Source: Batkoa obscura (lineage: Eukaryota > Entomophthoromycota > Entomophthoromycetes > Entomophthorales > Batkoaceae). Taken from it: a DNA stretch of 64,000 bases. Position 1 is the first letter of the stretch, and each line of letters begins with the position of its first letter. The stretch lies in assembly GCA_030770535.1 (NCBI GenBank), contig JASVEC010000004.1, positions 930,001 to 994,000 on the forward strand, read 5' to 3'. This document shows, piece by piece, positions 55,257 through 64,000 of this stretch. The position numbers and the translations under genes are program-made. The notes beneath the pieces were generated by a model. The model ran no database searches. It was not told the origin of the DNA and saw nothing but the letters and a program-made list of their open reading frames with translations.

Positions 55257-55616
55257 TGTGAAAGTTGGTACTCAGTGATTACAGTTAAAGGCAGTCCTAG
55301 CCTAGTTAACTGAACGTAAGTCAAAAGACCTTAGTTTTTGTAGCTAAGATAGACCTAAGTCAATAGGAATAGTACGCAATAAGCTACGAGCTATGTAAAA
55401 TAAATAGAATACACAGGATACTACTGTAAAATCTACGTAAAATACTATAAGACTTACTGGCTTTATTAAAAGTACAATATTAGGGAGTAATTCAATTAAA
55501 AAAGCCTCGAGCTATTATGTTGAAGGATCTCTTTTATACTCCAATTAGTTTTGTAAACAAGTTAAGTGATTATTATGTGATAATCAATCATAAAGCTAAT
55601 GAAACGATATTTCACA
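55257..55616 (+). repeat. Element B (solo-LTR-like), short form
   Basis: 360 bp, TGTGAAAGTTGG...ATTTCACA, at the same 5' position as in A1 and A6. Confidence 0.7.
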
Positions 55617-55706
55617 GTGTTTTGTACTTTTTATTAAATGTTCAATAGATATATAATATATAACTATATAATTATTTGACTTTATTTTTTATTAAAATAA
55701 AACAAA

Positions 55707-56254
55707 ATGCAAGCTTTTATAACTAAATTTCGAAATGGAATTTCTAAAAACTTTAATACGATAGGGAGAAGCACATTATATAAACATTGTAATTCATTTA
55801 CATCAATTTTAACAACTATTCACAATAACCCAGAGTTTATGGAATTTTATAATAAAACAAAAAAAGAGAAGAAATGTTATTAAAGTTTATTATTAATAAT
55901 AACAAACTTAACCAAGCAATGTATAAAATTAGTGCTTTAAAGGAAACAGGAAACAAAAACTAATAAATAACATTATTATCAACTATAGCTTCAGTATATT
56001 CTTTTGATGAATGTAAAAGTTTTGGATTTAATATAAGTAGAAATCAATATGGTTATTCAAAAATAATTAATAATAATAAAATACCAACATTACAACCTAT
56101 TATTAAAAATACAAAAAAAATTAAAGATGAGCAAATCGAGATTATTATACAATATTTACTTGATAATTCAACTATTTCATCAAGATTTAGTAAAAAAAAT
56201 AATGATAATAAATATTCATCAGAGAATATATGTATATTAAATAAAAGTAGAAGA
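55707..56254 (+). pseudogene. Transposon A ORF1, broken (A9)
   Basis: Starts MQAFITKFRNGISKNF like the intact ORF1. It shifts frame near AAAAAAGAGAAGAAATG and has stops where A1 and A6 read NQQVAL, before the reading frame resumes at 56255. Confidence 0.7.
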
Positions 56255-56677
56255 ATGATATACAGTAAGTATTTCAATGATTTAAAAAATAAAGCAGTAG
56301 CTAGGTCAACATTTTTCAAATATAAATATATACCAAATAATTTTAAAAATCTAGCAAGAAAAACAGATTTATGTAATATATGTGCCCAGTATACAGTTAG
56401 AAAAAAGTTACTTGAAAATAAAGCAGAGATAGAGGAATCTTTTAATAAAGAAAAAAGGTTATATAAATTACATGAATTTTGTGTTGATACTCAAAAAAAC
56501 ATATTTAATAAAACTATTAAAAAATTAAATAATAGAAGTTGTATAATAATTCTAGACTTTAAACAAAATATGGAAATAGGAACAAGACCAGATCCAATAA
56601 ATTCAGATCATTATAATAAACAAGCTATATCAATATTAAAATTTAGTGTTTTATATTTAAAAATAATAAAACAATAA
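56255..56677 (+). CDS. Transposon A transposase, middle part (A9)
   Basis: 140 aa that join the end of ORF1 (LCNICAQYTVRKKLLENK) directly to ORF2 (AEIEESFNKEKRLYKLHEF) and run through LDFKQNMEIGTRPD to KIIKQ, stop. This copy shows that ORF1 and ORF2 are one protein region; the other copies carry about 28 extra nucleotides here. Confidence 0.7.
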   Translation: MIYSKYFNDLKNKAVARSTFFKYKYIPNNFKNLARKTDLCNICAQYTVRKKLLENKAEIEESFNKEKRLYKLHEFCVDTQKNIFNKTIKKLNNRSCIIILDFKQNMEIGTRPDPINSDHYNKQAISILKFSVLYLKIIKQ

Positions 56678-56769
56678 GCAAAGTTTATTTTGATTATTTA
56701 TCTGAAACATTAAATCATGATTCAGCATATGCAGGAGATTGTTTAATTAATTTAATATCTAAAGAGCCT

Positions 56770-57393
56770 TTGTTTAAAAAGTTTACAAAAATTAATATAT
56801 GGGCAGATACAGGATATCATTTTAAATCTCAAGAATTTTTACACTATATATTTGAAGAAACTTATAAAATAAATAGTAGTTTAAATATTGATCTTAATTT
56901 TTTTGCTGAGCATCATGGAAAAAGTATAGTTGACGGACATTTTGGAAATCTTTCACAGTGGAAAAATAGTCTTAAAGCATTAGGTAAGATAGAAGATATT
57001 GATCGATTGATTTCAAAATTTGAGATTTTTATCTGTGAACATAACAGAGTTAATAACTCAACTGTCAATAATGGGAAAGCAGATATAATTTTTAAAAAGT
57101 ATGAAAGAAACAAAGATACAAAAAAAATAATAATAATACAAGGTATTAAAAAGTATTTACATTTTATTAAACGTGGCAATAAACTACATTGTTATCCAGT
57201 ATCTGATAGATCAAAAAAAAACGATATAATTCCAATTAAAGTTATAGAGTCTATAGAGAATAGAAAAATTAAAAGATCAACCCCAGCTTATCTTACAAAA
57301 ATAACAGAAAATTTAAAAGTTTCAATATTTAGTAAGCGAGTAAGTAGCTTATTAGATGATAGAAATCAATTATTAAATGTTGATATTACTTAA
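56770..57393 (+). CDS. Transposon A transposase, C-terminal catalytic part (A9)
   Basis: 207 aa, the only copy with the whole C-terminal region open. INIWADTGYHFKSQEF (Asp 13) and FFAEHHGKSIVDGHFG (Glu 47, Asp 55) look like the second and third acidic positions of an RNase-H-like DDE/D transposase, the first being in DFKQN of ORF2. Comparable HGKS-x-VDGHFG sequences are known from DDE elements in other early-diverging fungi; the superfamily could not be fixed here. The true start is upstream: the frame is open from YFDYLSETLNHDS near 56690. Confidence 0.72.
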   Translation: MFKKFTKINIWADTGYHFKSQEFLHYIFEETYKINSSLNIDLNFFAEHHGKSIVDGHFGNLSQWKNSLKALGKIEDIDRLISKFEIFICEHNRVNNSTVNNGKADIIFKKYERNKDTKKIIIIQGIKKYLHFIKRGNKLHCYPVSDRSKKNDIIPIKVIESIENRKIKRSTPAYLTKITENLKVSIFSKRVSSLLDDRNQLLNVDIT

Positions 57394-57483
57394 ATTATTG
57401 ATAGCTAAGTTAATAAATAGTCAAAGAGCAAGTAGTTGTAATAATAAGTAAAAACTATTATTATACTGCTTGCGTTACATAGG

Positions 57484-57965
57484 TGTGAAATATCGCTTCA
57501 TTAGCTCTAGGATTGATTATAATATGATGATCAATTCAGAGTTCCTTATATAGATTTGCTGTGAGAATTGCTACCACCTGATCATGAAGAACTTATTGTC
57601 CACGTTTTAATGTCCATACTTGGCAACTATAATAAGGAACAGCTGTTATAATGTTCCATATATATAGCCACCCAGTTGGAGTATAAAAGAGATTCTTCAA
57701 CATACTAACTCGAGGCTTTTTTAATTGGGTTACTCCCTGATAATGTATCATTAATAAAGTCACTAAGTCTTTCTGACAACATGTTACATAGATTTTACGG
57801 TAGTATCTTTCATTATATTTGTTTTACATAATCCGTAGCTTATTATGCACTATTTCTATTAGGTTAAGTCTATCTTAGTTACATAAACTAAGACCGTTCG
57901 ACTCAAGGCAAGTTAATTAAGCAAGAGTAGCTTTTAACTCCGACCACTGAGTATCAACTTTCACA
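57484..57965 (-). repeat. Element B (solo-LTR-like), long form
   Basis: 482 bp, TGTGAAATATCGC...AACTTTCACA, flanked by TAGG on both sides (57480-57483 and 57966-57969). The uninterrupted site CATAGGGATGG is present in A6. Confidence 0.85.
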
Positions 57966-58416
57966 TAGGGATGATTAATTATAGTTTTGGGGCTAACCAC
58001 TCCCTCTCATGCAGCTATCTATTAACTTAGCGATATATTGATAATGTAATTATAATATTAAAATAGTTTATTTATTTGATAGCAAATCTGCAATGTTGGC
58101 TGTAAAACAGTTAATAATAAATATTTTTTAATAAAGTTTTATAAAAATATATATTTATTTACATATTACAACTTTGATTAATATCACTATACAGGCTATA
58201 TTAGTAAAAGCCTTGCTAATCCAGGAATTTATATTAAATTTGATAGAAATTCCGCTAATTTACAATATAAGTTATAGTAAAATAATTTAAAACTGTGTCG
58301 GGTACTTTTGGCTTTTAATAAAGAATTTATTTTTATAGAATTTTAAGCAAAGTTTTTAAAATATAAAATATTTAAAAATTGGATAAAAAAATGAAACCAA
58401 TTCGGACACCCCCATA

Positions 58417-58590
58417 TGGAGATGTATTTTTTTGTTTAAGAATTTTACTAACAATCTTTTCGCTCAAATAGCGCTTAAAAAATGGAAAAAGTAATGAAAG
58501 TAAAAAAAAAAAGCAAAAACAGAAAAAAAACTTAATATAAAAGTCGCAAAAAGTTATATAAATTCTTAAACATAAAGATATATCCCCATA
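58417..58590 (-). mobile_element. MITE, disrupted copy
   Basis: TGGAGATGT and an intact core to AATGAAAG, then about 50 bp of other sequence, then a second MITE right end (AAATTCTTAAACATAAAG ... TATCCCCA). It follows A9 after a single shared TA. Confidence 0.7.
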
Positions 58591-60130
58591 TGTAGGAGAC
58601 TGTTTAGTTAATTTAATATTAAAAAGCTTTTATTTAAAAAGTTTATGAAAATTAATATATAGGTAAATACAGAAAATTATTTTAAATCTTAAAAGTTTTT
58701 ATATTATATATTTAAAAAAAATTATAAAAAAATAATAATTTAATCTTATAATGGTTAGCAAAAAAATTAAGATTAAAAAAATATAGTTGATAAACATTTT
58801 AGAAATTTTTTACAATGGAAAAATAATTGTAAAGCATCAAGTAAAATAAAAAATATTAATTAGTTAATTTTAAAACTTGAGATTTTTATTTATAAATATA
58901 GCAAAATTAGTAACTCAATTGTTAATAATAAAAAAACAGAGAATTTTTAAAAACTAAAAAAAACAAAGATATAAAAATAATAATAGAGATACAAGGTATT
59001 GTGAAATATTGGTTTATTAGCTCTCGGATTGATTATAACACAACAATCACTTAAGTTGTTGTGTTCTCAAGTTCAAACACAATCAAGTCAAAGTCCCTTA
59101 TTTTGATTTGCTGTGAGAATTTCTAACTTCATATTGCAAACAATATTATCCTCTCGTTTTGATATCCATACTTATTGTGGTATAAAAGAGATCCTTCAGC
59201 ATACTAGCTTGAGGCTTTTTAACTGAATTACTCCTTGATATTGTACCATTAATAAAGCCACCAAGTCTTTCTGACAACGTCTTACGTAGATTTTACAGTA
59301 GTGTTGTTTATTCTATTTGTTTTACATAGTTCGTAACTTATTACCTATTATTCTTGTTCATTTAAGTCTATCTTAGTTATATAAACTAAGACCGTTCGAC
59401 TCAAGGCAAGTTAATTAAGCAAGAACTGCTTTTAACTCCTATCACTGAGTACCAACTTTCACAGTATTAAAAAATATTTATATTTTATCAAACGTAATAA
59501 TAAGTTATATTATTATCTAATATCTAATAAATCAAAAAAAGTGATACAATTTTAATTGAAGTCATAAAGTTTATAGAAAATAAAAAAATTAAAAGATCAA
59601 CCTCAGCTTATCTTACAAAAATAACAAAAAATTTAAAAGTTTCAATATTTATCAACCAGGTAAATAGTTTATTAAATGATAGAGGTTGACTATTAATTAT
59701 TAATTATTAATATTACTGAGCTTATTAATAACTAAGCTAATAAATAGTCAGAGTAAGTAGTTGTGATGATAAATAAAAACTATTATTAAATTGCTTGTAT
59801 TATATGGGGATGGTTAATTATAGTTTCGGGGCTAACCACTCCCTCCCATACAGCTATTTGTTAACTTAGTAACATATTAATAATGTAATTATAACATTAG
59901 AATTATTTATTTATTTGATAGCAAATCTGCAATGTTGGCTATAAAGCAGTCAATAATAAATATTTTTCGATCAAGTTTTATAAGAATATGTATTCATTTA
60001 CATACTACAAATTTGATTAATATTAATATATAAGTTATGTTAGTAAAAACTTTGTTGATCTGGAATTTCTCATTAAATTTTATATTAATTTATAATAAAA
60101 TTTAATATATTTAAAAACTATAATTATTGA
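58591..60130 (+). mobile_element. DNA transposon A, copy A10 (right piece)
   Basis: Decayed transposase from TGTAGGAGACTGTTTAGTTA (intact copies: TGCAGGAGATTGTTTAATTG) through the 3' non-coding part to about 60130, with B inserted at 59000-59463. Many G-to-A and C-to-T differences from the intact copies; no open frame. Confidence 0.75.
59000..59463 (-). repeat. Element B (solo-LTR-like), 464-bp form
   Basis: TGTGAAATATTGG...AACTTTCACA with GTAT on both sides (58996-58999 and 59464-59467). The uninterrupted sequence AAGGTATTAAAAA is present in A6 and A9. Confidence 0.85.
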
Positions 60131-61235
60131 AAATATTGAAAATTAAAGAAACGTTATATTTTTTATTAAAAGTAGTAAGCTAATTAGATATAATAACAAT
60201 ACATTATTTTTTAAATATATTTGTAAAGGTATTAAGCTTTTCTTAAAACTTTTTGCGACTTCTATATTAAAAATATTTTTTAATAATTATATAACTAAAG
60301 CTTTAGATTATTTATAAAATCATACAACAAATATGATAGTATAATACTGTAATATTTTAGTTGAAAAGTATTTAGCTTTACTAAGTTTTAAAATGAAGTA
60401 ATAATATAGAACATTTGAAATTTAATATTTTAAAAAAACTCACGATTTATTTTTAGTATTTAATGAGTTTATAAAATATTAAGTGTATATTTAAGAACGA
60501 ACGATATCCAATTAGTATAAAATTGATTGATTTGTAAAAATAATTAACTACAATAGTTTTTATATTAATATTAATTGTACATTTATTCATAAAACTTGAA
60601 GTTGATATTGAAATAGACATAAAAAACTAATCCTCTTTGATTACTCTTTTCACAAGAGATTAGAAGGAGTTTGGTATACTATTCTCAAGATATCCAATAG
60701 GAGTTAAGTTCTTTAATTTATTAAATAATCTCATATTTTAACAAAATCGGATTTACTTATGGAACAGTTATTCAAAAAATTCATCTTTAGAGACTATAAA
60801 CGAATATCAAATATATAACAAAAAGTACATTAGTTTTATAAGTCAAACCCTTTTATCACTAGAGCGGATTTAATGGACTTAATGAATCTAAAATTTGTAT
60901 TCGAGTACATTTTTAATAGGTAAAAACAGAAAAAAGTGGAGGAATAAAAGGTTAATTAGAATCTCATTAAAACTAGATTACTGCCTTTTAGAAAATAAAT
61001 CAATTTTATTGGCTGAAATTATTTTCTTATTGGGAATACAAAAATTGAGATGAATTAATTGAGTATGAAGTCCTAATAAAATTTACAATTACTTAATTAG
61101 ATGTTGTTTTAATTCAATTAAATTACAAGTATTCTTAGAATTAAGGATACATTATATGGTTAAAGTAATCATATAAATAACTTTGCATTTTTCAAAACAA
61201 ACTGCTTTTACTTTTATTAATTCCGATACAATAAT
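60131..61235. other. Intergenic upstream of GPCR gene
   Basis: About 1.1 kb of AT-rich DNA outside the transposon families, with no gene seen; it should contain the promoter of the receptor gene. Confidence 0.5.
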
Positions 61236-62237
61236 ATGATTTTAGAGGTAGGACAAATTCTTGCTTTGGTATTCTGCATTATTGGGGTGACACTCAACCT
61301 TATAGTTGGTGGGGTAGTTACTTTTGGGCTTAAACTAAGAACGAGCGATCTAATCTTAATTGCCATGATAGCAGGGTCAGATTCATTATTTTATCTTAAC
61401 AACATTATACGTATGATTTTGATAGCTGTTGGATACCTTGTACCAAATACTAGTAATGTTGCTCCAGATCCAGCATGGTGGTGCCCATATGATAGTACTA
61501 TGACTTTAACAGGTTTACAAATCTCAATTGAGTTTGTTGCTTTATTGAGTATAATGAGATATATGGGATTATGTCATAGAAAAAAATTATCATTCTGGGT
61601 TTGGTTCCCATTATCTTGTCTTTCCATCTTATCTGCAGTTGGTTTATTATTAGGAAATTGGTATTATGGGATTTATCATTGGTCAGAGTCTCATCTATTT
61701 TGCTTACCAGTTATCAATCCTTTCAGAGCGCTTGGCAACGATAATCGTGATTACTTTGTAACTTGGTTTTCATCTTTCATGGGAAGATTTTTTATCTCTT
61801 TAATTATTATTGTTTTCTGCTATTTCAAAGTAGCCCAAGTTTATCGTCAAGCTATAACACAATCAGGCATGATGGCAATTAAAGCGCAACAAGAAGAAGG
61901 ATACGAAAGCGATGGTATTTCTCTTAATGAAGCTAATAAAATTGACGAAATTTCCAAGTTAAATCAACAAATTAAAACCCAAAAAGTATTTGCAACACTT
62001 AAATTAATGGGTGCAGCATTTGCATACATCATCTGTGTATTACCAGATATGGTTGTAAGTATCTTTTACATTCAGGAACATTATCTAACCGATCCTAAAA
62101 TTTATATAACAACACATTTGTTGATGTGTTGTGGAGGTCTAGTGAACGCACTTTTTGTTCTTTCCTCTCATGATCCTTCTAAACGCTATCTTAAGAGTTT
62201 ATTCATCAAAGAAGAAGAAGAAGAGGATTATGAATAA
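61236..62237 (+). CDS. Class-A GPCR-like seven-transmembrane receptor
   Basis: 333 aa, single exon, plasma-membrane receptor by layout. Seven hydrophobic segments: about residues 5-30, 38-66, 88-108, 122-143, 174-200, 248-275 and 283-308. TM3 ends IMRYMGL, in the place of the DRY motif (MRY here). TM7 ends NALFVLSSHDPSKRY, in the place of NPxxY. A long third intracellular loop (QEEGYESDGISLNEANKIDE) and an acidic C-terminal tail (KEEEEEDYE) follow. Two Cys (in WWCPYDST and HLFCLP) could form the usual TM3-ECL2 disulfide. Receptors of this type are expanded in Conidiobolus-like fungi; the ligand is unknown. Confidence 0.85.
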   Translation: MILEVGQILALVFCIIGVTLNLIVGGVVTFGLKLRTSDLILIAMIAGSDSLFYLNNIIRMILIAVGYLVPNTSNVAPDPAWWCPYDSTMTLTGLQISIEFVALLSIMRYMGLCHRKKLSFWVWFPLSCLSILSAVGLLLGNWYYGIYHWSESHLFCLPVINPFRALGNDNRDYFVTWFSSFMGRFFISLIIIVFCYFKVAQVYRQAITQSGMMAIKAQQEEGYESDGISLNEANKIDEISKLNQQIKTQKVFATLKLMGAAFAYIICVLPDMVVSIFYIQEHYLTDPKIYITTHLLMCCGGLVNALFVLSSHDPSKRYLKSLFIKEEEEEDYE

Positions 62238-64000
62238 GTATTCAGTTTGTGTTGTTAAATTATTTAATAAGTTTTCTAATAGTTTAATAAGTCGAAATAA
62301 ATTAAACCTTATCTTATTTAAGAGATCCCTTATCTATTTTTGTAAATTACATTAAGCTGAATAAATTGTGAGTTTTTATTTGAGGTTATATTACATAAGT
62401 AGCTTATAGTTTATAATCATATTCAAATACTTAGTTATTGAGAATCAAAATAACTCTCAAAGTTTGTAGGCTTTCTTATAGTACTTTATTTGACATTCTA
62501 TTACTACTTGTTATTTAAAATGGTTAAAATAGATCCTTATAACTTTAAAGATAAGGTATATAGATTTTTACTAATATCAATTCAGTAAATGACGTAAAGA
62601 TTATAGAATAACTAATTTATAAGAACGACTATTGATAACTTATTACAATATTTTATAAATCAAAATTATTCCCATACAATGGCTAATTACTCTTTATAGT
62701 AAATATATTTTTTAATAAATATATTTAATTTTGTCACCTATTTTAATATAGTATATTCCTAAGGTTATTATTTTAAAAGGCTTCTACTCCAGTTAAAATG
62801 TTTATGATATTAATTCATCTAATTAATATGTTTAATGCTATTCATTAACCTTTATTATAATGAAATAACATAGTACATCTAAGTCGCAATTGAAAGCAAA
62901 TATATCAAATATATTAAATATATAAAACATGCTTATTTGGTTATCTACCCTGGGTAATTCATATTATTTCAATTTAAGGTTTGAGGGAAATAATTTATTA
63001 CAATTTAAATATTTAAAGAAAATACTAAAGAATAGTTATGTTGGTAAATATAATATTAAATATATTTCTTGCTTTTGCAAATTTCGAATATAAAATAATT
63101 AAGTGTGGGCTATTATTTGTCTAAGAATATAAATTAAAAATTTACAAAAACAGTTGTACTTAATAATACAAATTTTACACATTGTATAATATAAAATAAT
63201 AAATCGAATAAATGTATAAGGTAACATTAGGTATAGAAGGGTAATTTAAATCAAAGCCTCATTCTTCTTCAGGTTTGATTCCTTGAATTTTTTTTCAAAA
63301 ATGTGAAAAATTTTATTTGCTTCTAAAATTAGTGAATGGAAATGCTTTCAGCTTAGCATTTAATTAATAGTATTTGAAGTATTGTTTACACAAAAGATGA
63401 TAAAACAGTGAAGCAAGAAGCATTCCAATATAGATTTTACAAAGTTAAGTTTAAATCATTGATGGGTTTTATTTTTAACTTTAACCAAGCTTTTAAATTT
63501 ATCCAGATAAAATTTAATATAAAGTAGATTAACAAGAACATACTATATAATAGCATCAAAGTTATATTTTATTTAATTCAATCTTATAAGGTTAAAAATA
63601 ACATTGAAGTATGAAAGTTTATAAACAATATCAAAAATTAAAAGTTTACTCTCAAAAGCATCGGCTGTGATTGTATACTCAAAAACAGTAATTTAGATTA
63701 TTTACCTAAATCTCAATTAAAAGCGGCTCAACTAGCCAGCAACCTAGGAGCTAGAATAAACAATAGTACTAAGGTAGCTGACTAATCAAAGCCGTTAAAA
63801 ATAAAATGGGATTAGATATTGCACTGTGAGTTATGAAATTTTTGCAGGGAAAAAGTTCTAAATCGAAGATACTAACTAAATTAAAAAGTAATTGCAATCA
63901 ACTTTTATAAGGCTGGTTGTTTTAGATCGGTTTTTATATTGAAATACTAATATAACCTCAATATTAGGGTTTGAGATAGTAGATGCTAGGGTTAGAAATA
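62238..64000. other. Terminal intergenic region
   Basis: AT-rich with no confident gene. 63634-63786 contains a protein-like frame without a start (see findings). None of the A, MITE or B families is present. Confidence 0.5.

Larger units (their letters stand above)
55094..58414 (+). mobile_element. DNA transposon A, copy A9, reference full-length copy
   Basis: 3321 bp from TGAGGGTGTCCGAATTGG to CCAATTCGGACACCCCCA, TA on both sides. It contains B (55257-55616), a frameshifted ORF1, a continuous ORF1-end/ORF2 (56255-56677), the C-terminal ORF with WADTG and HHGKS motifs (56770-57393), a second B (57484-57965) and a 450-bp 3' non-coding part. Without the B copies, A would be about 2.5 kb. Confidence 0.88.

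Noticed and set aside
63940-64000. Telomere-like TAGGGTT motifs at the right edge
   Set aside because: Only two isolated occurrences, no tandem array.

Overview
The window is AT-rich nuclear DNA from an intron-rich eukaryote, most likely an early-diverging fungus of the Entomophthoromycotina (Conidiobolus-like). Four things point there: many short introns (mostly about 45-80 nt, GTAAGT/GTAAAT donors, TAG acceptors), a short F-box protein, a class-A GPCR-like receptor of a kind known to be expanded in Conidiobolus, and a fungal-style GPI-anchored Cys-rich protein. The genetic code is standard. The lineage is an inference; no rRNA or other marker gene is present.

Left part (1-18 kb), gene-dense. 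In order: profilin (+), an AGPAT/CST26-type acyltransferase (-), proteasome subunit beta-3 (-), tRNA-Gly(GCC) (-), a KAT14/CSRP2BP-type histone acetyltransferase with an N-terminal PHD-like finger (-), TFIIS (-), an MCFD2-like secreted EF-hand protein (+), a DUF1295 membrane protein (-), tRNA-Val(UAC) (-) and ribosomal protein eS25 (+). A decaying unrecognised gene follows at 16.2-18.0 kb, split by two copies of a 100-bp MITE. Splicing restores family-typical ends that open reading frames miss. PSMB3 and eS25 have a first coding exon holding only ATG. Profilin, PSMB3 and TFIIS have a last intron 0, 1 and 2 codons before the stop.

Middle part (18-60 kb). 18-25 kb is almost empty apart from a small VRF/YDR-motif protein (-) and an F-box protein (+). 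From 24.6 to 46.8 kb and again from 54.9 to 60.1 kb lies a nested transposon cluster built from three families. Family A is a DNA transposon of about 3.3 kb with a TGGGGGTGTCCGAATTGG terminal inverted repeat, a TA target duplication and a DDE-like transposase, present in about ten copies. The MITE is about 100 bp, with at least 30 copies and TGGGGATGT ends; its terminus aligns with the end of A, so A may mobilise it. Element B is 350-494 bp, with TGTGAAA...TTTCACA ends and a 4-bp target duplication, and may be a solo-LTR-like relic. Two foldback elements lie at 33.8-35.0 kb. Several copies are near-identical over 1.4-1.5 kb (recent duplication); others show C-to-T and G-to-A decay.

Between and after the transposon blocks, 47.4-54.1 kb is a gene island: a GPI-anchored Cys-rich protein (+), SURF1/Shy1 (+), a Dot1-type H3K79 methyltransferase (-) and an animal-type mitochondrial glutamate dehydrogenase (-). 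A class-A GPCR-like gene (+) lies at 61.2-62.2 kb. The genes are unrelated housekeeping or membrane genes and form no operon or cluster. Three act in chromatin and transcription (KAT14, TFIIS, DOT1) and two in mitochondria (SURF1, GDH).
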